Assembly (NCBI GenBank): GCA_903832395.1
Contig: CAILBF010000149.1
Coordinates: forward strand, 1 to 60,671
Direction of reading: 5' to 3'
From: an uncultured Actinomycetes bacterium
GTDB taxonomy: Bacteria; Actinomycetota; Actinomycetes; Nanopelagicales; Nanopelagicaceae
Length of the DNA stretch: 60,671 bases
Part shown: positions 1 through 8,408 of the stretch, piece after piece
Numbering within the stretch: position 1 is the stretch's first letter
Layout of the letters: the number at the start of each line of letters is the position of its first letter
Notes under the pieces: generated by a model
The model's database searches: none
What the model saw: only the letters and a program-made list of their open reading frames with translations
What the model was told of the DNA's origin: nothing
Translations under genes and position numbers: made by a program

Positions 1-795
1 GTAAATAGCGGCGACCGAACTTGCACTCGTCTCTAAGCCAAGCCCTGATAAGCATTTATCTGCCATACCAAGTATGGGATTTCCTCCGATAATTGGTGAG
101 ATACCTACGACCGGAGCTTTTGATTCTTTCAATGCCGTTCGGACTCCTGGGATTCTAAGAATCATTCCAATAGAAACGATTGGATTACTAGGAGCAAATA
201 ATATGATGTCTGCTTTGTTAATTGCTTCCATTACTCCTGGAGCAGGGACTGCTGATTCGCAGCCGCTAAGTACAAAATCATTAGCGGCCAACTTCGCGCG
301 ATGGCGCACCCACCACTCCTGAAAATGCATCTGCGTCTTACCTTCAAAAGCTTCAACAAGCTGAACTTGTGTCTCAACGAAATCATTGGTCACGGGTAAT
401 ATTTTCTCATTAATTCCCCAAACGCGACATTGCTCGGCCACAATTTCATGAAGGGGCATGCCTTCAGATAATCGCATTGTTCTAAAAATATGAGTTGCCA
501 TATCCTTGTCGCCAAGATTAAACCAAGGATCTTCGCCCAAGTATTTAGCGAGTTCGCTCTGAAAGCTCCATGTCTCACCAGCTCGTCCCCAGCCGCGTAT
601 GGGATCAGAAATGCCACCCAAGTTATAAATAATCGAATCTAGGTCGGGACAAACACGCAGACCTCTAATTGTCAGATCGTCGCCGTTATTTACAATCAGA
701 GTTAATTTTGTATCTGGAATCAAACGTAAACCTTTGAGAAACTTTCCACCCCCGACTCCGCCGGCAAGTACGGTGATACGAATGGGGGTTTCCAC
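1..795 (-). CDS. cofD: 2-phospho-L-lactate transferase CofD/FbiA (3' end cut off)
   Basis: Transfers the phospholactate (or phosphoenolpyruvate) moiety from the CofC product to the deazaflavin Fo, the committed step of coenzyme F420 synthesis in the cytoplasm. The reading frame is open from a GTG at 795 to the window edge (265 codons, no stop). The N-terminus carries the family glycine loop LAGGVGGGKF and then NNGDD. Further in are SDPIRGWGRAGETW, LGDKD and FAPSNPIVSIG, all typical of CofD. A TAG two codons upstream of the GTG fixes the start. No Shine-Dalgarno precedes it, and a TATAGT box ends 6 nt upstream, so the mRNA is probably leaderless. It is divergent from cofC, which makes its co-substrate. 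Confidence 0.93.
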   Translation of the reverse strand, partial: METPIRITVLAGGVGGGKFLKGLRLIPDTKLTLIVNNGDDLTIRGLRVCPDLDSIIYNLGGISDPIRGWGRAGETWSFQSELAKYLGEDPWFNLGDKDMATHIFRTMRLSEGMPLHEIVAEQCRVWGINEKILPVTNDFVETQVQLVEAFEGKTQMHFQEWWVRHRAKLAANDFVLSGCESAVPAPGVMEAINKADIILFAPSNPIVSIGMILRIPGVRTALKESKAPVVGISPIIGGNPILGMADKCLSGLGLETSASSVAAIY

Positions 796-801
796 AGCCT
801 A

Positions 802-813
802 ACTATATAGACT
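802..813. promoter_or_regulatory. Abutting divergent -10 boxes for leaderless cofD and cofC
   Basis: The 25 bases between the two divergent starts hold TATAGT on the minus strand (807-802, 6 nt before the cofD GTG) and TAGACT on the plus strand (808-813, 7 nt before the GTG at 821). Both match the actinobacterial TANNNT -10 box at the spacing expected when transcription begins on the start codon. No clear -35 elements were recognised. Confidence 0.55.
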
Positions 814-820
814 TTAGAGC

Positions 821-1459
821 GTGGAAATGACTTCGAACCAAAGACCTCGTTGGAACATCCTGCTCCCAATCAAAGTTCTGACGAAGGGGAAATCTAGATT
901 CAAGACATTGTCTGATGAGGATAAAATCGAATTAATTAAGGCAATGGCGAATGACGTTATTGATGAATTAATACTCGTGCCTGCTATCGAGTTAATAACA
1001 ATAATTGGGATTGACCATCGTCGCTTGGGCGAACGAACCCAGGCCAAGATTCAATCAATTGTGCCTGATCCCGCACTGGGAATTAACATAGACATTCTGA
1101 GCCTTCACCGTGTCAGCGAACACACTGCTGTGCTCCTTCCGGATCTTCCATCACTAAAAGCTGATGAGGTTGCGTTAGCGCTCACTCTCGCGGGCAATCA
1201 CGACCAAAGTTTTATTTCCGACCGCAGTGGGCTCGGCACGACTATGTATCTCTCAACCAAAAAAGAGAGTTTTCATCCCCGCTTTGGTGCGCAATCTGCG
1301 CGTGAGTATGCAGAAAATAGTGCAGTTGAACTAACCAGTTCGGAATTTATTGGCATCAAACACGATTGCGATAATTTGAGCGACCTGCTGAATTTATCTT
1401 TGCCTACTCTGGGACCGGCTACTAGAGCCTTCGTTCAGCACTGGGATTTTCCTCAGTAG
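821..1459 (+). CDS. cofC: 2-phospho-L-lactate / PEP guanylyltransferase CofC/FbiD
   Basis: Activates 2-phospholactate (phosphoenolpyruvate in mycobacteria) with GTP to give the donor used by CofD in F420 synthesis. The 212-residue product has the nucleotidyltransferase fold features of the family: PIKVLTKGKSR near the N-terminus in place of the usual PxKxxxxAKSR, then LLPDLPSLKADEV, SDRSGLGTTMYL and the C-terminal PRFGAQSAREY signature. The GTG at 821 fits a leaderless start; the ATG at 827 is the alternative. The gene pairs with the divergent cofD and lies 20 nt before the F420-NADP oxidoreductase, so it probably shares a transcript with it. The K-G-K-S-R loop deviates slightly from the common sequence. 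Confidence 0.9.
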   Translation: MEMTSNQRPRWNILLPIKVLTKGKSRFKTLSDEDKIELIKAMANDVIDELILVPAIELITIIGIDHRRLGERTQAKIQSIVPDPALGINIDILSLHRVSEHTAVLLPDLPSLKADEVALALTLAGNHDQSFISDRSGLGTTMYLSTKKESFHPRFGAQSAREYAENSAVELTSSEFIGIKHDCDNLSDLLNLSLPTLGPATRAFVQHWDFPQ

Positions 1460-1479
1460 ATGTGCCTTAGACTTCTTGC

Positions 1480-2181
1480 ATGACTGAATCACACGGAGAG
1501 CCTCAAGATCTCAATCTAGATAAAGTAACAATCGGAATAATCGGTGGGACTGGAGCACAAGGTACAGGTCTGGCTTATCGCTTGGCACGTGCCGGTTTCG
1601 GTGTTGTTCTTGGCTCTAGAGATGCCTCAAAAGCAGTGCTGGCCGCTGACTTGATAGGCCTAGGCGTCCGCGGGATGTCGAACCCAGAATGTGCATCCGC
1701 AACTGATGTTGTGATTATTGCAGTTCCATGGGATAGCCACCAAGAAACAATTTCTTCATTGACCGATCTGTTGATGGGCAAGATTGTCATCGACTGCGTC
1801 AACCCGATGGGCTTTGATTCCGCTGGTGCCTTCGTATTAGCCACTGAAGCTGGCAGTGCGGCGTTAGAAGCACAAATACTTTTGCCCGACAGTTTCGTTG
1901 TCAGCGCATTCAATCATGTTTCTGCAGTTGTGTTATCGGACGTAAACATCGATGAAGTTGAGATGGACATACTTATAACTGGAAATAACAAGAAGGCAAC
2001 AGATTTTTCCCAACTCCTTGTCGATCGCATCAAAGGGATGCGCGGAATTTATGCGGGCAAGTTGCGCAACTCAGGGCAAGTTGAAGCCTTAACTGCGAAT
2101 CTGATTTCTATAAATCGACGATACAAGATACATGCCGGAATTCGAATTACTGGTCTGGACAGTATTAATCTAAATCTCTAA
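1480..2181 (+). CDS. npdG: F420-dependent NADP oxidoreductase
   Basis: Moves hydride between reduced F420 and NADP, linking the F420 pool to NADPH. The 233-residue protein opens with a dinucleotide-binding Rossmann loop (IGIIGGTGAQGTGLAYRLA, about residues 18-36), then GSRD, which suits the 2'-phosphate of NADP. VVIIAVPWDSH and VIDCVNPMGF follow, as in archaeal and actinobacterial Fno/NpdG. The C-terminal part has the family's SLxxxRIKGMR-like helix and ends in ALTANLISINRRYK. The ATG lies 20 nt after cofC, so the two are likely co-transcribed. It converges on the transporter ATPase gene (stop at 2193), with only 11 nt between. No key residue looks missing. Confidence 0.88.
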   Translation: MTESHGEPQDLNLDKVTIGIIGGTGAQGTGLAYRLARAGFGVVLGSRDASKAVLAADLIGLGVRGMSNPECASATDVVIIAVPWDSHQETISSLTDLLMGKIVIDCVNPMGFDSAGAFVLATEAGSAALEAQILLPDSFVVSAFNHVSAVVLSDVNIDEVEMDILITGNNKKATDFSQLLVDRIKGMRGIYAGKLRNSGQVEALTANLISINRRYKIHAGIRITGLDSINLNL

Positions 2182-2192
2182 TAGACAAAAAG

Positions 2193-3281
2193 CTAAATCA
2201 TACTTGTAACTCGAGTAACAATTCGAGAATCTGAAGGCATCCATGTAACCCACACGCGGTCACCAACATTTACAGAGTCGGTCATCACAGATTCATCCAC
2301 CAAGAAACGTTTTGCTCCCACATCAACAACGACTCGACGATGACTTCCCAGATAGTTCATGTCAAAGACAACGCCAGAAAGCGAGTTAAAACCGCTTGAA
2401 ATTTGAGCATCTGCGGGAAGAATTTTGGTTCTCTCCGGTCTAATCACAATGAATGCCTCGCCGTCGGAGAGCTCCGTTTTGGGAAGAATAAACCGATTCC
2501 CTTCTCCGTCTGTAAAAACCTCTCCACCATTGATGATTTTCCCCTCAACGACGTTTGAGTCCCCTAAGAAGCGCGAGACGAATAAGGTCTCAGGTTTTTC
2601 GTATAACTCTTTAGCAGTTCCTATCTGTTCAATCCGTCCCTTGTTGAATACAACGATTCGATCAGACATTGCAAGTGCTTCTTCTTGATCATGAGTAACA
2701 AAGAGAAAAGTGACTCCAACTTCGCGATGAATTCGCTTGATCTCGGTTTGCAGATTTTCCCGCAACCTCTTATCAAGTGCCCCTAGTGGCTCATCAAGGA
2801 GCAATAATTTGGGGCGAAATATCAGAGCCCTAGCTAGCGCAACGCGTTGTTGTTGGCCTCCAGAAAGCTCTCGCGGGTAACGATTGGAGTATCCCTCTAG
2901 TCCTACGATTTCAAGTATCTCACCGACACGACGTTCAATCTCCACCTTCGGTACTCGGCGTTGGCGCAGTGCATAGGCAACGTTGGCCGATACGCGCATA
3001 TGCGGGAAGAGAGCGTAATTCTGAAACACGACTCCAATATTTCGGCGATATGGCGGGATGCCTCCAAGTGATTTTTCATCCATAAGAATCTCGCCTGAGT
3101 CGGCCTCAATAAATCCAGCAACTAGATTAAGTGTCGTTGTTTTTCCAGATCCACTTGGACCCAGGAGTGTCATAAACTCACCAGGTCTTACATCGAGATC
3201 TATGCCATCAAGTGCGACGCTGCTCGCATAACTCTTTGATAGTCCCGTTATTTTTAGGCTTGCGCCACCGCCATCAACCAT
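2193..3281 (-). CDS. ABC transporter ATPase, PotA/spermidine-putrescine type
   Basis: Energises import by the permease pair and binding protein encoded just upstream. The 362-residue protein shows Walker A GPSGSGKT (about 41-48), Q-loop VVFQNYALF, signature LSGGQQQRVALARAL (about 139-153), Walker B LLLLDEP and switch histidine THDQEEA. A C-terminal TOBE-type domain follows, with IRPE and a regulatory tail, as in PotA/MalK-class ATPases. I chose the ATG at 3281: it overlaps the preceding permease stop by 8 nt and drops a 13-residue extension that starts at TTG 3320 inside the permease gene. It is the last gene of a four-gene minus-strand operon. The substrate is inferred from family resemblance only; polyamines, amino-alcohols or iron are possible. 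Confidence 0.9.
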   Translation of the reverse strand: MVDGGGASLKITGLSKSYASSVALDGIDLDVRPGEFMTLLGPSGSGKTTTLNLVAGFIEADSGEILMDEKSLGGIPPYRRNIGVVFQNYALFPHMRVSANVAYALRQRRVPKVEIERRVGEILEIVGLEGYSNRYPRELSGGQQQRVALARALIFRPKLLLLDEPLGALDKRLRENLQTEIKRIHREVGVTFLFVTHDQEEALAMSDRIVVFNKGRIEQIGTAKELYEKPETLFVSRFLGDSNVVEGKIINGGEVFTDGEGNRFILPKTELSDGEAFIVIRPERTKILPADAQISSGFNSLSGVVFDMNYLGSHRRVVVDVGAKRFLVDESVMTDSVNVGDRVWVTWMPSDSRIVTRVTSMI

Positions 3282-4083
3282 TTGTGCCTGCCTTTTCACG
3301 GAAGTATGAGAGAACTCCAAACGTAGCTATTAATCCCGTTGCAAGAACGATAATAAGAGTTGCTGCTGCAGCTGCAGTGGGTTCGAATGAAGAAGTCACA
3401 GACATATAGATCTGTATTGGTAACGTTTTTAAATCTGGGCCAGTTAGAAAGAGTGAAACGATTGCCTCATCAAATGAAGTTAAGAAAGCGAAGAGCCCGC
3501 CAGCCAACACTCCAGGAAGAATTAGGGGAAGAGTGACTTTGGCGAAAGTAATTGCAGGTCGCGCACCCAGACTCTCCGAAGCCTTAATCATCTGCCAGTC
3601 AAAGGAGTTTAGAGAAGCGCTTACCGTTATCAGGACGATTGGAATTGCCATCACCGTGTGCGCGAGAATAAGTCCGAGGTAGGTCTCCGTGAGTTGCAAT
3701 CGAAGAAATACATAGTAAATTCCCATTGCAATAGCTGTACCCGGAACGACAAGCGGTGCCATCAATACGTTTTTCACTGGCGCGACCCATCGTCCTCGAG
3801 ATTTCGTGATCGCTAAAGCGGCCATCGTTCCAAGAGTCGTGGCCAAAAAAGCCACTGCCAAAGCGATAAGGAAGGAAGCTTTTGCAGCGCCAGTCCACAA
3901 TGGATCAGTGAAGAACTCTCGGTACCATCGAGTGGAGAGGCCTTTAGGTGGGAAGATAAAACTTTGTTTAGATGAAAAGCTAACCGGGACGACGACAAGC
4001 GTCGGTAGTAACATCAGAGTTCCGAGGATGCTGGCATATACAGCCAAAACTCGCTTGTTCGTAGAGCGTTCAGCGCTACTCAC
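3274..4083 (-). CDS. ABC transporter permease, PotC type
   Basis: Inner-membrane half of the importer, about 269 residues with six hydrophobic segments. The EAA loop that docks on the ATPase is visible as ASESLGARPAITFAKVTLPLILPG. The GTG at 4083 has a strong upstream GGGGGCG Shine-Dalgarno and overlaps the preceding permease stop by 8 nt. A longer frame from 4137 would run far into the neighbour and has no ribosome site that I can see. The segment order and the N-terminal VVVPVSF stretch match the C-type permease of PotBC pairs. It is translationally coupled to the genes on both sides. Confidence 0.88.
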   Translation of the reverse strand: MSSAERSTNKRVLAVYASILGTLMLLPTLVVVPVSFSSKQSFIFPPKGLSTRWYREFFTDPLWTGAAKASFLIALAVAFLATTLGTMAALAITKSRGRWVAPVKNVLMAPLVVPGTAIAMGIYYVFLRLQLTETYLGLILAHTVMAIPIVLITVSASLNSFDWQMIKASESLGARPAITFAKVTLPLILPGVLAGGLFAFLTSFDEAIVSLFLTGPDLKTLPIQIYMSVTSSFEPTAAAAATLIIVLATGLIATFGVLSYFREKAGTNG

Positions 4084-4993
4084 TTTCGCCCCCAATGCCA
4101 AGACTCTTTGTGAGTCCTTTCGTAAAGAGAGCAACAATTCCGAGGATACCTAGCGCCAGGATAAGTAGGACAAGTGCCATTGCACCGGCGCGACCGAAGG
4201 CTAGTACGCGTTGGATCTGAACAACGATCTGTTGTGAGATTAAAGAATTTCTGGTGCTTCCAAGAAATGCTGGTGTGAAATAAAATCCCAGCATGAACAC
4301 AAAGACTAAGGTTCCACCTGCGAGCATGCCCGGTGTAGCTAAAGGCAGGTAAATTCGTATGAAAGCCGAGCTTGGTCTTGCACCAAGGCTCTCAGCTGCA
4401 GTCATGAGTCGACGATCAATCGATGAAAGTGAGGCATAAAGCGGCAGAATTAAGAAGGGTAGCAAGACCTGGATAGAGCCGATTGCTACGCCCCATGTTG
4501 TGCCGAGAATGTGGAGATCGCCTAACCCTATGGCAGTTAAAAACTTCGTGAGCGGCCCACTTGGTTGGAGCAGTATCACCCACGCATATAGACGAACAAT
4601 AAGACTCGTCCAGAAGGGAAGAAGAATTACAGCCAGCAAAACCAAACGCATTCTGGTTCCAACTAATGTCATGAGGTAGGCATAAGGAAAACCTAAGATA
4701 AGACAGATTACAGCGACCAATAAACTCACAACTAGAGTGCGTATGAGAATTGTTATTTGAACTTCATTTCCAAAAAACCATTTGTAGTTATCTAGCCCAT
4801 GATCACCCGGTAAGACGAAGTTGGTCAGGCTCTGTCGAAAGATTTCCAATAATGGATATACAAATATCGCTAATACCAAAAGCATCGGAAGTACGAGTAG
4901 CCAAATGTTGCGGTTACGAATGGCTGAAACCATGGGCGTCAGGCTCTTTAGCTTGCCACCCATGGTTTCAACTTTCACTCGAGAATTAGTCAC
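4076..4993 (-). CDS. ABC transporter permease, PotB type
   Basis: Inner-membrane partner of the PotC-type permease, about 305 residues. Hydrophobic stretches include IWLLVLPMLLVLAIFVYPLL, LVVSLLVAVICLILGFPYAY and MALVLLILALGILGIVALF. The docking EAA loop reads AESLGARPSSAFIRIYLPLATPG. PFWTSLIVRLYAW is typical of the B-type permease of spermidine/putrescine systems. The start is uncertain between GTG 4993, GTG 4978 and ATG 4963; the cytosolic N-terminus is the only part affected. It follows the binding protein gene by 35 nt and overlaps the next permease by 8 nt. Confidence 0.87.
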   Translation of the reverse strand: MTNSRVKVETMGGKLKSLTPMVSAIRNRNIWLLVLPMLLVLAIFVYPLLEIFRQSLTNFVLPGDHGLDNYKWFFGNEVQITILIRTLVVSLLVAVICLILGFPYAYLMTLVGTRMRLVLLAVILLPFWTSLIVRLYAWVILLQPSGPLTKFLTAIGLGDLHILGTTWGVAIGSIQVLLPFLILPLYASLSSIDRRLMTAAESLGARPSSAFIRIYLPLATPGMLAGGTLVFVFMLGFYFTPAFLGSTRNSLISQQIVVQIQRVLAFGRAGAMALVLLILALGILGIVALFTKGLTKSLGIGGESE

Positions 4994-5028
4994 CTCTTAC
5001 TACACAACCTTATTTAAACCACGACAGG

Positions 5029-6084
5029 TTATCCAGAAGTCAACTTAGTCCATTGATCGGCGATGTTTGCCGCGTCGTTGGTTAGATATTTCATATCCCA
5101 CAGCAGGTTAGTTCCAATCTTGCTCTTGTTATTCTCTGGAATAAAAGGCTTGAAAGCACTAGGCATACCGGTCACTGCGGTCTTAGTCGTTGTTGAGTAA
5201 GGCTGTAGCTTGTAGTAAGGATTCTGGCCAGCTGACGTAGCAATATACTGCAAGAAAGACCACTGCGCTGTTGGATTCTTAGATCCCTTAATGGCGTAGA
5301 GTTGATCCCATCCAGTTGAAACCTTATCCCAAACAACGCCAATTTTGGCGCCATTCTGAGCTGAAAGGCCGGCTCGACCTAAGAAGCACAAGCACATGGA
5401 GAAATTACCGGACTCCATAGCTTGGGAGGCCTCATCAAGCGAGTTCTGGAAAGTCAAGTTACTTCCTAGACCCTTAACAACAGTATTGAGTCTGGTCCAA
5501 TCGAGTGGATACACTTTGCTAGGTGATACACCATCGGCCATCAAGAGCAACTCAGCTGCGCCAACCCAATAGTTGAAGGCAAGTCGTTGTCCTGGGAACT
5601 TGTTTAAGTCAAGAAAGTCAGTTATTGCAGTTGGTGGATTGCTTCCGAACTTTGCCTTGTTATAAACAAGTGCAACTGTCTGACCCATTACAGGCACACC
5701 GCAAGCATCAACAATATATTTAGGGTTGATTTCACTCATATCAAAACCTGCTGGGCGCTTGGTATAAAGCGTCCCACATGCCGCAGAGGCCTCAGGTGGA
5801 TCAAGATCAATAATGTCCCACGTTGTCTTGCCGGCTTCAACCATTGCTTTGACCTTGGCTGGGTTAGATGGAGAATCGGTTTTAAAAGTTACACCAGTCT
5901 TCTTCGTGAAGGGTTTTAGCCAACCAGCGATTTGCTTATCTTGACCGGCACCGCCCCAAGCTACGAAAGTAAGACTTCCTGATAACTTCTTACTTGTCGC
6001 TGCCCCAGCTGAAACAGCCGTCATTGAGAGAACAAGGGTTGCTGCCACGGAGATTACTAAAAACTTCTTTGTCTTTGTATTCAC
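5029..6084 (-). CDS. Extracellular solute-binding protein, PotD/ABC type
   Basis: Captures the substrate outside the membrane and delivers it to the permease pair. The 351-residue precursor starts with a Sec-type signal: MNTKTKKF, a hydrophobic core FLVISVAATLVLSMTAV and a likely cut after SAGAA. The mature part begins KLSGSLTFVAWGG, resembling the family 1/8 binding proteins of polyamine and iron systems. No lipobox cysteine is evident at the cleavage site, so anchoring is unclear. The start is GTG 6084 behind AAAGGTGA. It is first in the operon binding protein-PotB-PotC-PotA. Two inverted repeats lie in its leader (6107-6127, 6140-6154). The ligand is not predictable; polyamine is only the family default. 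Confidence 0.88.
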   Translation of the reverse strand: MNTKTKKFLVISVAATLVLSMTAVSAGAATSKKLSGSLTFVAWGGAGQDKQIAGWLKPFTKKTGVTFKTDSPSNPAKVKAMVEAGKTTWDIIDLDPPEASAACGTLYTKRPAGFDMSEINPKYIVDACGVPVMGQTVALVYNKAKFGSNPPTAITDFLDLNKFPGQRLAFNYWVGAAELLLMADGVSPSKVYPLDWTRLNTVVKGLGSNLTFQNSLDEASQAMESGNFSMCLCFLGRAGLSAQNGAKIGVVWDKVSTGWDQLYAIKGSKNPTAQWSFLQYIATSAGQNPYYKLQPYSTTTKTAVTGMPSAFKPFIPENNKSKIGTNLLWDMKYLTNDAANIADQWTKLTSG

Positions 6085-6106
6085 GAATCACCTTTCTAAG
6101 TTAAAA

Positions 6107-6127
6107 GCCATTGACAAGATCAATGGC
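6107..6127 (-). terminator. Leader hairpin with T-run upstream of the Pot-type operon
   Basis: Perfect 8-bp arms GCCATTGA and TCAATGGC with a 5-nt loop, followed on the minus strand by TTTTAACTT. It lies 22 nt before the GTG of the binding-protein gene. It could end transcription from the SnoaL-like gene upstream, act as an attenuator in the transporter leader, or be an operator. Sequence cannot separate these. Confidence 0.45.
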
Positions 6128-6139
6128 ACCTTTCCCCAA

Positions 6140-6154
6140 CAGGTACGATACCTG
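6140..6154. promoter_or_regulatory. Inverted repeat, candidate operator of the Pot-type operon
   Basis: CAGGTA-CGA-TACCTG, a perfect 6-bp inverted repeat with a 3-base spacer, about 55 nt before the binding-protein start. The size and position suit a transcription factor site. No matching regulator gene is adjacent. Confidence 0.35.
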
Positions 6155-6247
6155 GTCGAGATTTGCAAGTATTGTGACGAAAATCTCTTTGCGCTATTGG
6201 ATAAGTGATTATGGTTTTTACTTTGAGTTGGTCTCCATCACAACACT

Positions 6248-6625
6248 CTAAGAAATTTCTGGAAGCCGAAGACCGTAGAAAACAACCAACTGGTCAATGC
6301 GTCCATCAGCGGCAAAATGAACAACTTCTGCCCCTTCAAAGGAATCGCCAGACGTCTTTTCCCAAGCTCGCCATTCAAATCGGGCCCATCCGCTTGTGAC
6401 CTCTATGTAACTGATGCGCTCCACGGCAACAGCAGAAGCTCCATCCTGGTAACCATTTATCCACTCTGCAATCTCATCCCAACCTCGGAAAATCGCCTTC
6501 GACCCATAGACGATGGCGTCCTCTGTGTAGACCTGGCGAATTAAGCCCAATCTCTCTTCCTTCGGGGCTGGCCACAGACCAACTTCACGATCAACGGCTT
6601 CTTGCGGTGTGAGTGTGTTCTTCAT
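6248..6625 (-). CDS. SnoaL/NTF2-like small protein
   Basis: A 125-residue protein of the SnoaL-like/nuclear transport factor 2 fold, judged from REVGLWPAPKEERLGLIRQVYTEDA at the start and the strand pattern RFEWRAWEKT / FEGAEVVHFAADGRIDQLVVFYG at the end. Members bind small hydrophobic ligands or act as isomerases, hydrolases and cyclases; no specific catalytic set can be assigned here. ATG 6625 starts directly at MKNTLTPQEA. A longer frame to 6676 adds residues with no ribosome site. It is last in the minus-strand run thiolase-DUF35-MFS-SnoaL and may act on the same compound, which is inference. Confidence 0.7.
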   Translation of the reverse strand: MKNTLTPQEAVDREVGLWPAPKEERLGLIRQVYTEDAIVYGSKAIFRGWDEIAEWINGYQDGASAVAVERISYIEVTSGWARFEWRAWEKTSGDSFEGAEVVHFAADGRIDQLVVFYGLRLPEIS

Positions 6626-6742
6626 AGCCGAATCATTCTGGGCCCGATGTTCTATATCTATCGTGCTAGCGAACAAAACTAACCTTATCCTCGGTTCTAA
6701 GGACTACGTAACGATGGGGCTCTCTCTAGATTCGATTTGCTC

Positions 6743-7957
6743 TCATGAAAGATCAGAGCCAGTTTCAATAATTGGAAGGTTAATTCGGGCAAGAATACGA
6801 TCCGACCGGACGAGAAGAGCGGCAATAAGCAATAAGCAGACACCAAATATTACGCACGCCGATTTGAGTCCAGTACCCGTGACGACCAGACCCATTACTA
6901 CTGGAACTAGGGAGTACGTTGTCGCCCAAATTGCATTACCTAATCCAGTGATTGTTCCCAAACCTGAGCCAGTTGCATACGCCCCAAGCGTGCCCTGGGT
7001 GTAGGCAATGACACCAAAGGTTGGCTGTAGCGTGCCTCGGATCAAGCTGATGAACCATCCAGCTAGCCAACCTGCAAGAAACATCGGTGTCGCAAAAGCG
7101 ACGGCCACAAAAATAAGACCACCCGCCGAAAACATAGGGCGGAGTAAGCGAGGGCGCTTCCGAACAAATAGGGCCGATCCAATTCCGAGAAGTGAGCCCA
7201 AGGAAAAAGCAAATCCTATGGTTGTTGATGATTCCCCACTTGCGGCGAACACGAGCGGGGCTAGAAGGATCGCACCTCCGCTAAGAAAGCCGGCAACTGC
7301 ATTAGTGACCATTGCGCTGCGCAGTAATGGCGAACTAAAAATGATGCGTGCATCTTTTCGCATTGACCCTGCATACGGAGTTGAAGCGGTATGCGGAGCG
7401 AACCATAAGACCACTGTCAGAACTAAAGAGATGATGGCGACTAGAACAAATGGAAGCCAGATTCCAACGTGCTGCGCCAAAAGCCCAACCGATGTCGGAC
7501 CTATTACAAATGCCGCACCCGCAATCGCAGGAATCATCGCAGTCGCACGCGCGCGCTCTAAATCTGTGCGTCCCGTTGAGGCGGCACCAGTAACAACTGC
7601 AGTTCCGATAAGTGCATATGCCATTCCGTTTATCAAACGTCCTAACAGCAAAACCAACAATGTCGTCGCCACCAACTGCACTAGTGCGCCAAACATGAGC
7701 AATACACCTCCGGCGATAGCTGCAATTTTCCAGCCGGATCTATCGGTTAACGGTCCAAGCCACAAAGAAGCAAAAATCATGACGAAGGGAGTCGCGCCTA
7801 CGAGAACTCCAAGCTCCAACGGCGTGAGTCCCAATTGGCTGCGAAACGTAGGGAGCAATGGAACGATTAAAACATCTGCGATAGCAGCAATGGCCATAAG
7901 GCCATAGAGCGAAAAGCGCGCAACATGAACAAAGTGCAGATTGGGCGATTGCGTCAA
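6743..7957 (-). CDS. Major facilitator superfamily transporter
   Basis: About 404 residues with twelve predicted hydrophobic segments. The first is LYGLMAIAAIADVLIVPLLP and the loop between segments 2 and 3 holds WLGPLTDRSGWK, the MFS motif A (GxLxDRxGRK). The second half repeats the fold with FVRKRPRLLRP. It resembles drug-proton antiporters and sugar-efflux-like members, so export of a metabolite or toxic intermediate is likely, but import cannot be excluded. I favour the TTG at 7957, preceded by AGAGGGTGA and located 16 nt after the DUF35 stop. A TTG at 7996 would add 13 residues and overlap that gene. It is co-directional with the thiolase/DUF35 pair. Confidence 0.85.
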   Translation of the reverse strand: MTQSPNLHFVHVARFSLYGLMAIAAIADVLIVPLLPTFRSQLGLTPLELGVLVGATPFVMIFASLWLGPLTDRSGWKIAAIAGGVLLMFGALVQLVATTLLVLLLGRLINGMAYALIGTAVVTGAASTGRTDLERARATAMIPAIAGAAFVIGPTSVGLLAQHVGIWLPFVLVAIISLVLTVVLWFAPHTASTPYAGSMRKDARIIFSSPLLRSAMVTNAVAGFLSGGAILLAPLVFAASGESSTTIGFAFSLGSLLGIGSALFVRKRPRLLRPMFSAGGLIFVAVAFATPMFLAGWLAGWFISLIRGTLQPTFGVIAYTQGTLGAYATGSGLGTITGLGNAIWATTYSLVPVVMGLVVTGTGLKSACVIFGVCLLLIAALLVRSDRILARINLPIIETGSDLS

Positions 7958-7973
7958 CTGCTCACCCTCTTCA

Positions 7974-8408
7974 TTAAATCTCTGATTGCGATCCAATTAC
8001 TGCCTGAAACATTGGAATGCTTTCACCTTGATGAGTGTTCACCACTATAAGTTCCAATGCCATATCGCAGTGAAGATCTGTAGGCACAGTGCCAATGATG
8101 GTTGAAACCATTACTGGTCCCTCCTCCAATTCAACAAGTGCTACTAGGTATGGAGTCTCAAATGCATCGGAGTAACTGTGGTGAATGACCGTCCACGACC
8201 AAAGTCGACCCCGACCACTGGCCTTCTCCCAGCGCACCGCGGTGCTCAGACATCCAGAACAGTTTGGACTAGTCGGCGGGTAACGCCAGGTTTCACAGTT
8301 ATCACAGACCTGCAGTCGAAGTTCACCTGCTTCAAGTCCGCTCCAGAATGGCTCTGACAACGGTGTGCTCGATGGCATTGGTACGGCAGAAGAATCTAAG
8401 TAACTCAT
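7974..8408 (-). CDS. Zn-ribbon OB-fold protein (DUF35, ChsH2-C/acyl-CoA-associated)
   Basis: A 144-residue DUF35 protein: an N-terminal rubredoxin-like zinc ribbon with CDNCETWRYPP and NCSGC (four cysteines), then an OB fold starting at GRGRLWSWTVIHHSYSD. In actinobacterial steroid side-chain catabolism, DUF35 domains such as the C-terminal part of ChsH2 bind the thiolase-fold aldolase Ltp2 and are required for its activity. Here the gene overlaps the thiolase-fold gene by 4 nt (ATGA), which points to a stoichiometric complex. The complex role is inferred from this known pairing. No MaoC-type hydratase partner is next to it, unlike the steroid loci. Confidence 0.86.
   Translation of the reverse strand: MSYLDSSAVPMPSSTPLSEPFWSGLEAGELRLQVCDNCETWRYPPTSPNCSGCLSTAVRWEKASGRGRLWSWTVIHHSYSDAFETPYLVALVELEEGPVMVSTIIGTVPTDLHCDMALELIVVNTHQGESIPMFQAVIGSQSEI

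Noticed and set aside
7008..7907. Long plus-strand frame of 299 codons
   Set aside because: It lies wholly antisense to the MFS transporter gene, which has clear membrane segments and motif A; the antisense product is low-complexity and family-less.
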